From: Fusobacterium sp. FSA-380-WT-3A
GTDB taxonomy: Bacteria > Fusobacteriota > Fusobacteriia > Fusobacteriales > Fusobacteriaceae
Reading direction: 5' to 3'
DNA: 33,805 bases
Assembly (NCBI RefSeq): GCF_012843705.1
Contig: NZ_JABAFQ010000020.1
Location: 1-33,805, forward strand
The notes under the pieces are model-generated. The model saw nothing but the letters and a program-made list of their open reading frames with translations, was not told the origin of the DNA and did not search any database. Shown here piece by piece: positions 33,765 to 33,805 of this stretch; positions within the stretch are counted from its first letter, which is position 1; the number at the start of each line of letters is the position of its first letter. Position numbers and translations under genes: made by a program.

Positions 33765-33805
33765 TATATTAAATAGTAGTTTATAAATAAGTATATTTTA
33801 TTAAG

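Overview
The window is very AT-rich bacterial chromosome. Its content points to an anaerobic, fermentative, diderm organism, most likely a Fusobacterium: extreme A/T codon bias with AGA/TTA preference, hydroxylamine reductase, a CoA-transferase, an anaerobic sulfatase-maturing enzyme, MORN-repeat lipoproteins, and a lipoprotein alpha-2-macroglobulin/PBP1C pair. The species cannot be fixed from this window alone. No tRNA, rRNA or CRISPR array was seen.

Layout. 1-2570: a Crp/Fnr-type regulator divergent from hydroxylamine reductase (hcp), sharing a palindromic operator. 2600-6140: a plus-strand run with a tiny lipoprotein, a RidA-family protein, a PgeF/YfiH-type zinc protein, then a leader with a short ORF and a mimic of the 16S anti-Shine-Dalgarno, followed by rsgA and a GNAT acetyltransferase. 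6160-8370 (minus): two CoA-transferase subunits and a crotonase-fold protein lacking both hydratase glutamates. 8570-10165 (minus): a MATE exporter behind a leader with an intrinsic terminator. 10174-17400 (minus): alpha-2-macroglobulin and pbpC, translationally coupled, with pbpC cut by one in-frame stop. 17414-21396: a CstA-family transporter divergent from a LytS/LytTR two-component pair. This resembles the E. coli BtsSR/BtsT pyruvate system, including the presumed pyruvate-binding residues and phased LytTR boxes. 21460-24783: an SLH-domain protein, pgi and an M18 aminopeptidase. 24842-25857: rplM-rpsI with a structured leader.

25790-28460: the worn remains of an integrated element directly downstream of rpsI. 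It holds a tyrosine integrase pseudogene, a DUF4143-type ATPase pseudogene, three tandem 11-bp repeats and degenerate flanking repeats. 28560-29951: a MORN-repeat lipoprotein with a terminator between its promoter and its start. 30062-33670 (minus): a secreted serine-type sulfatase, its radical-SAM maturase and a PTS EIIA(Glc) protein.

The most interesting signals are regulatory rather than new protein families: the anti-SD mimic upstream of rsgA, the attenuator-like leaders of the MATE and MORN genes, and the apparent pyruvate-sensing locus. The other notable theme is gene decay: pbpC, the integrase and the ATPase are each broken by one or a few small lesions. No whole undescribed multi-gene system is evident.
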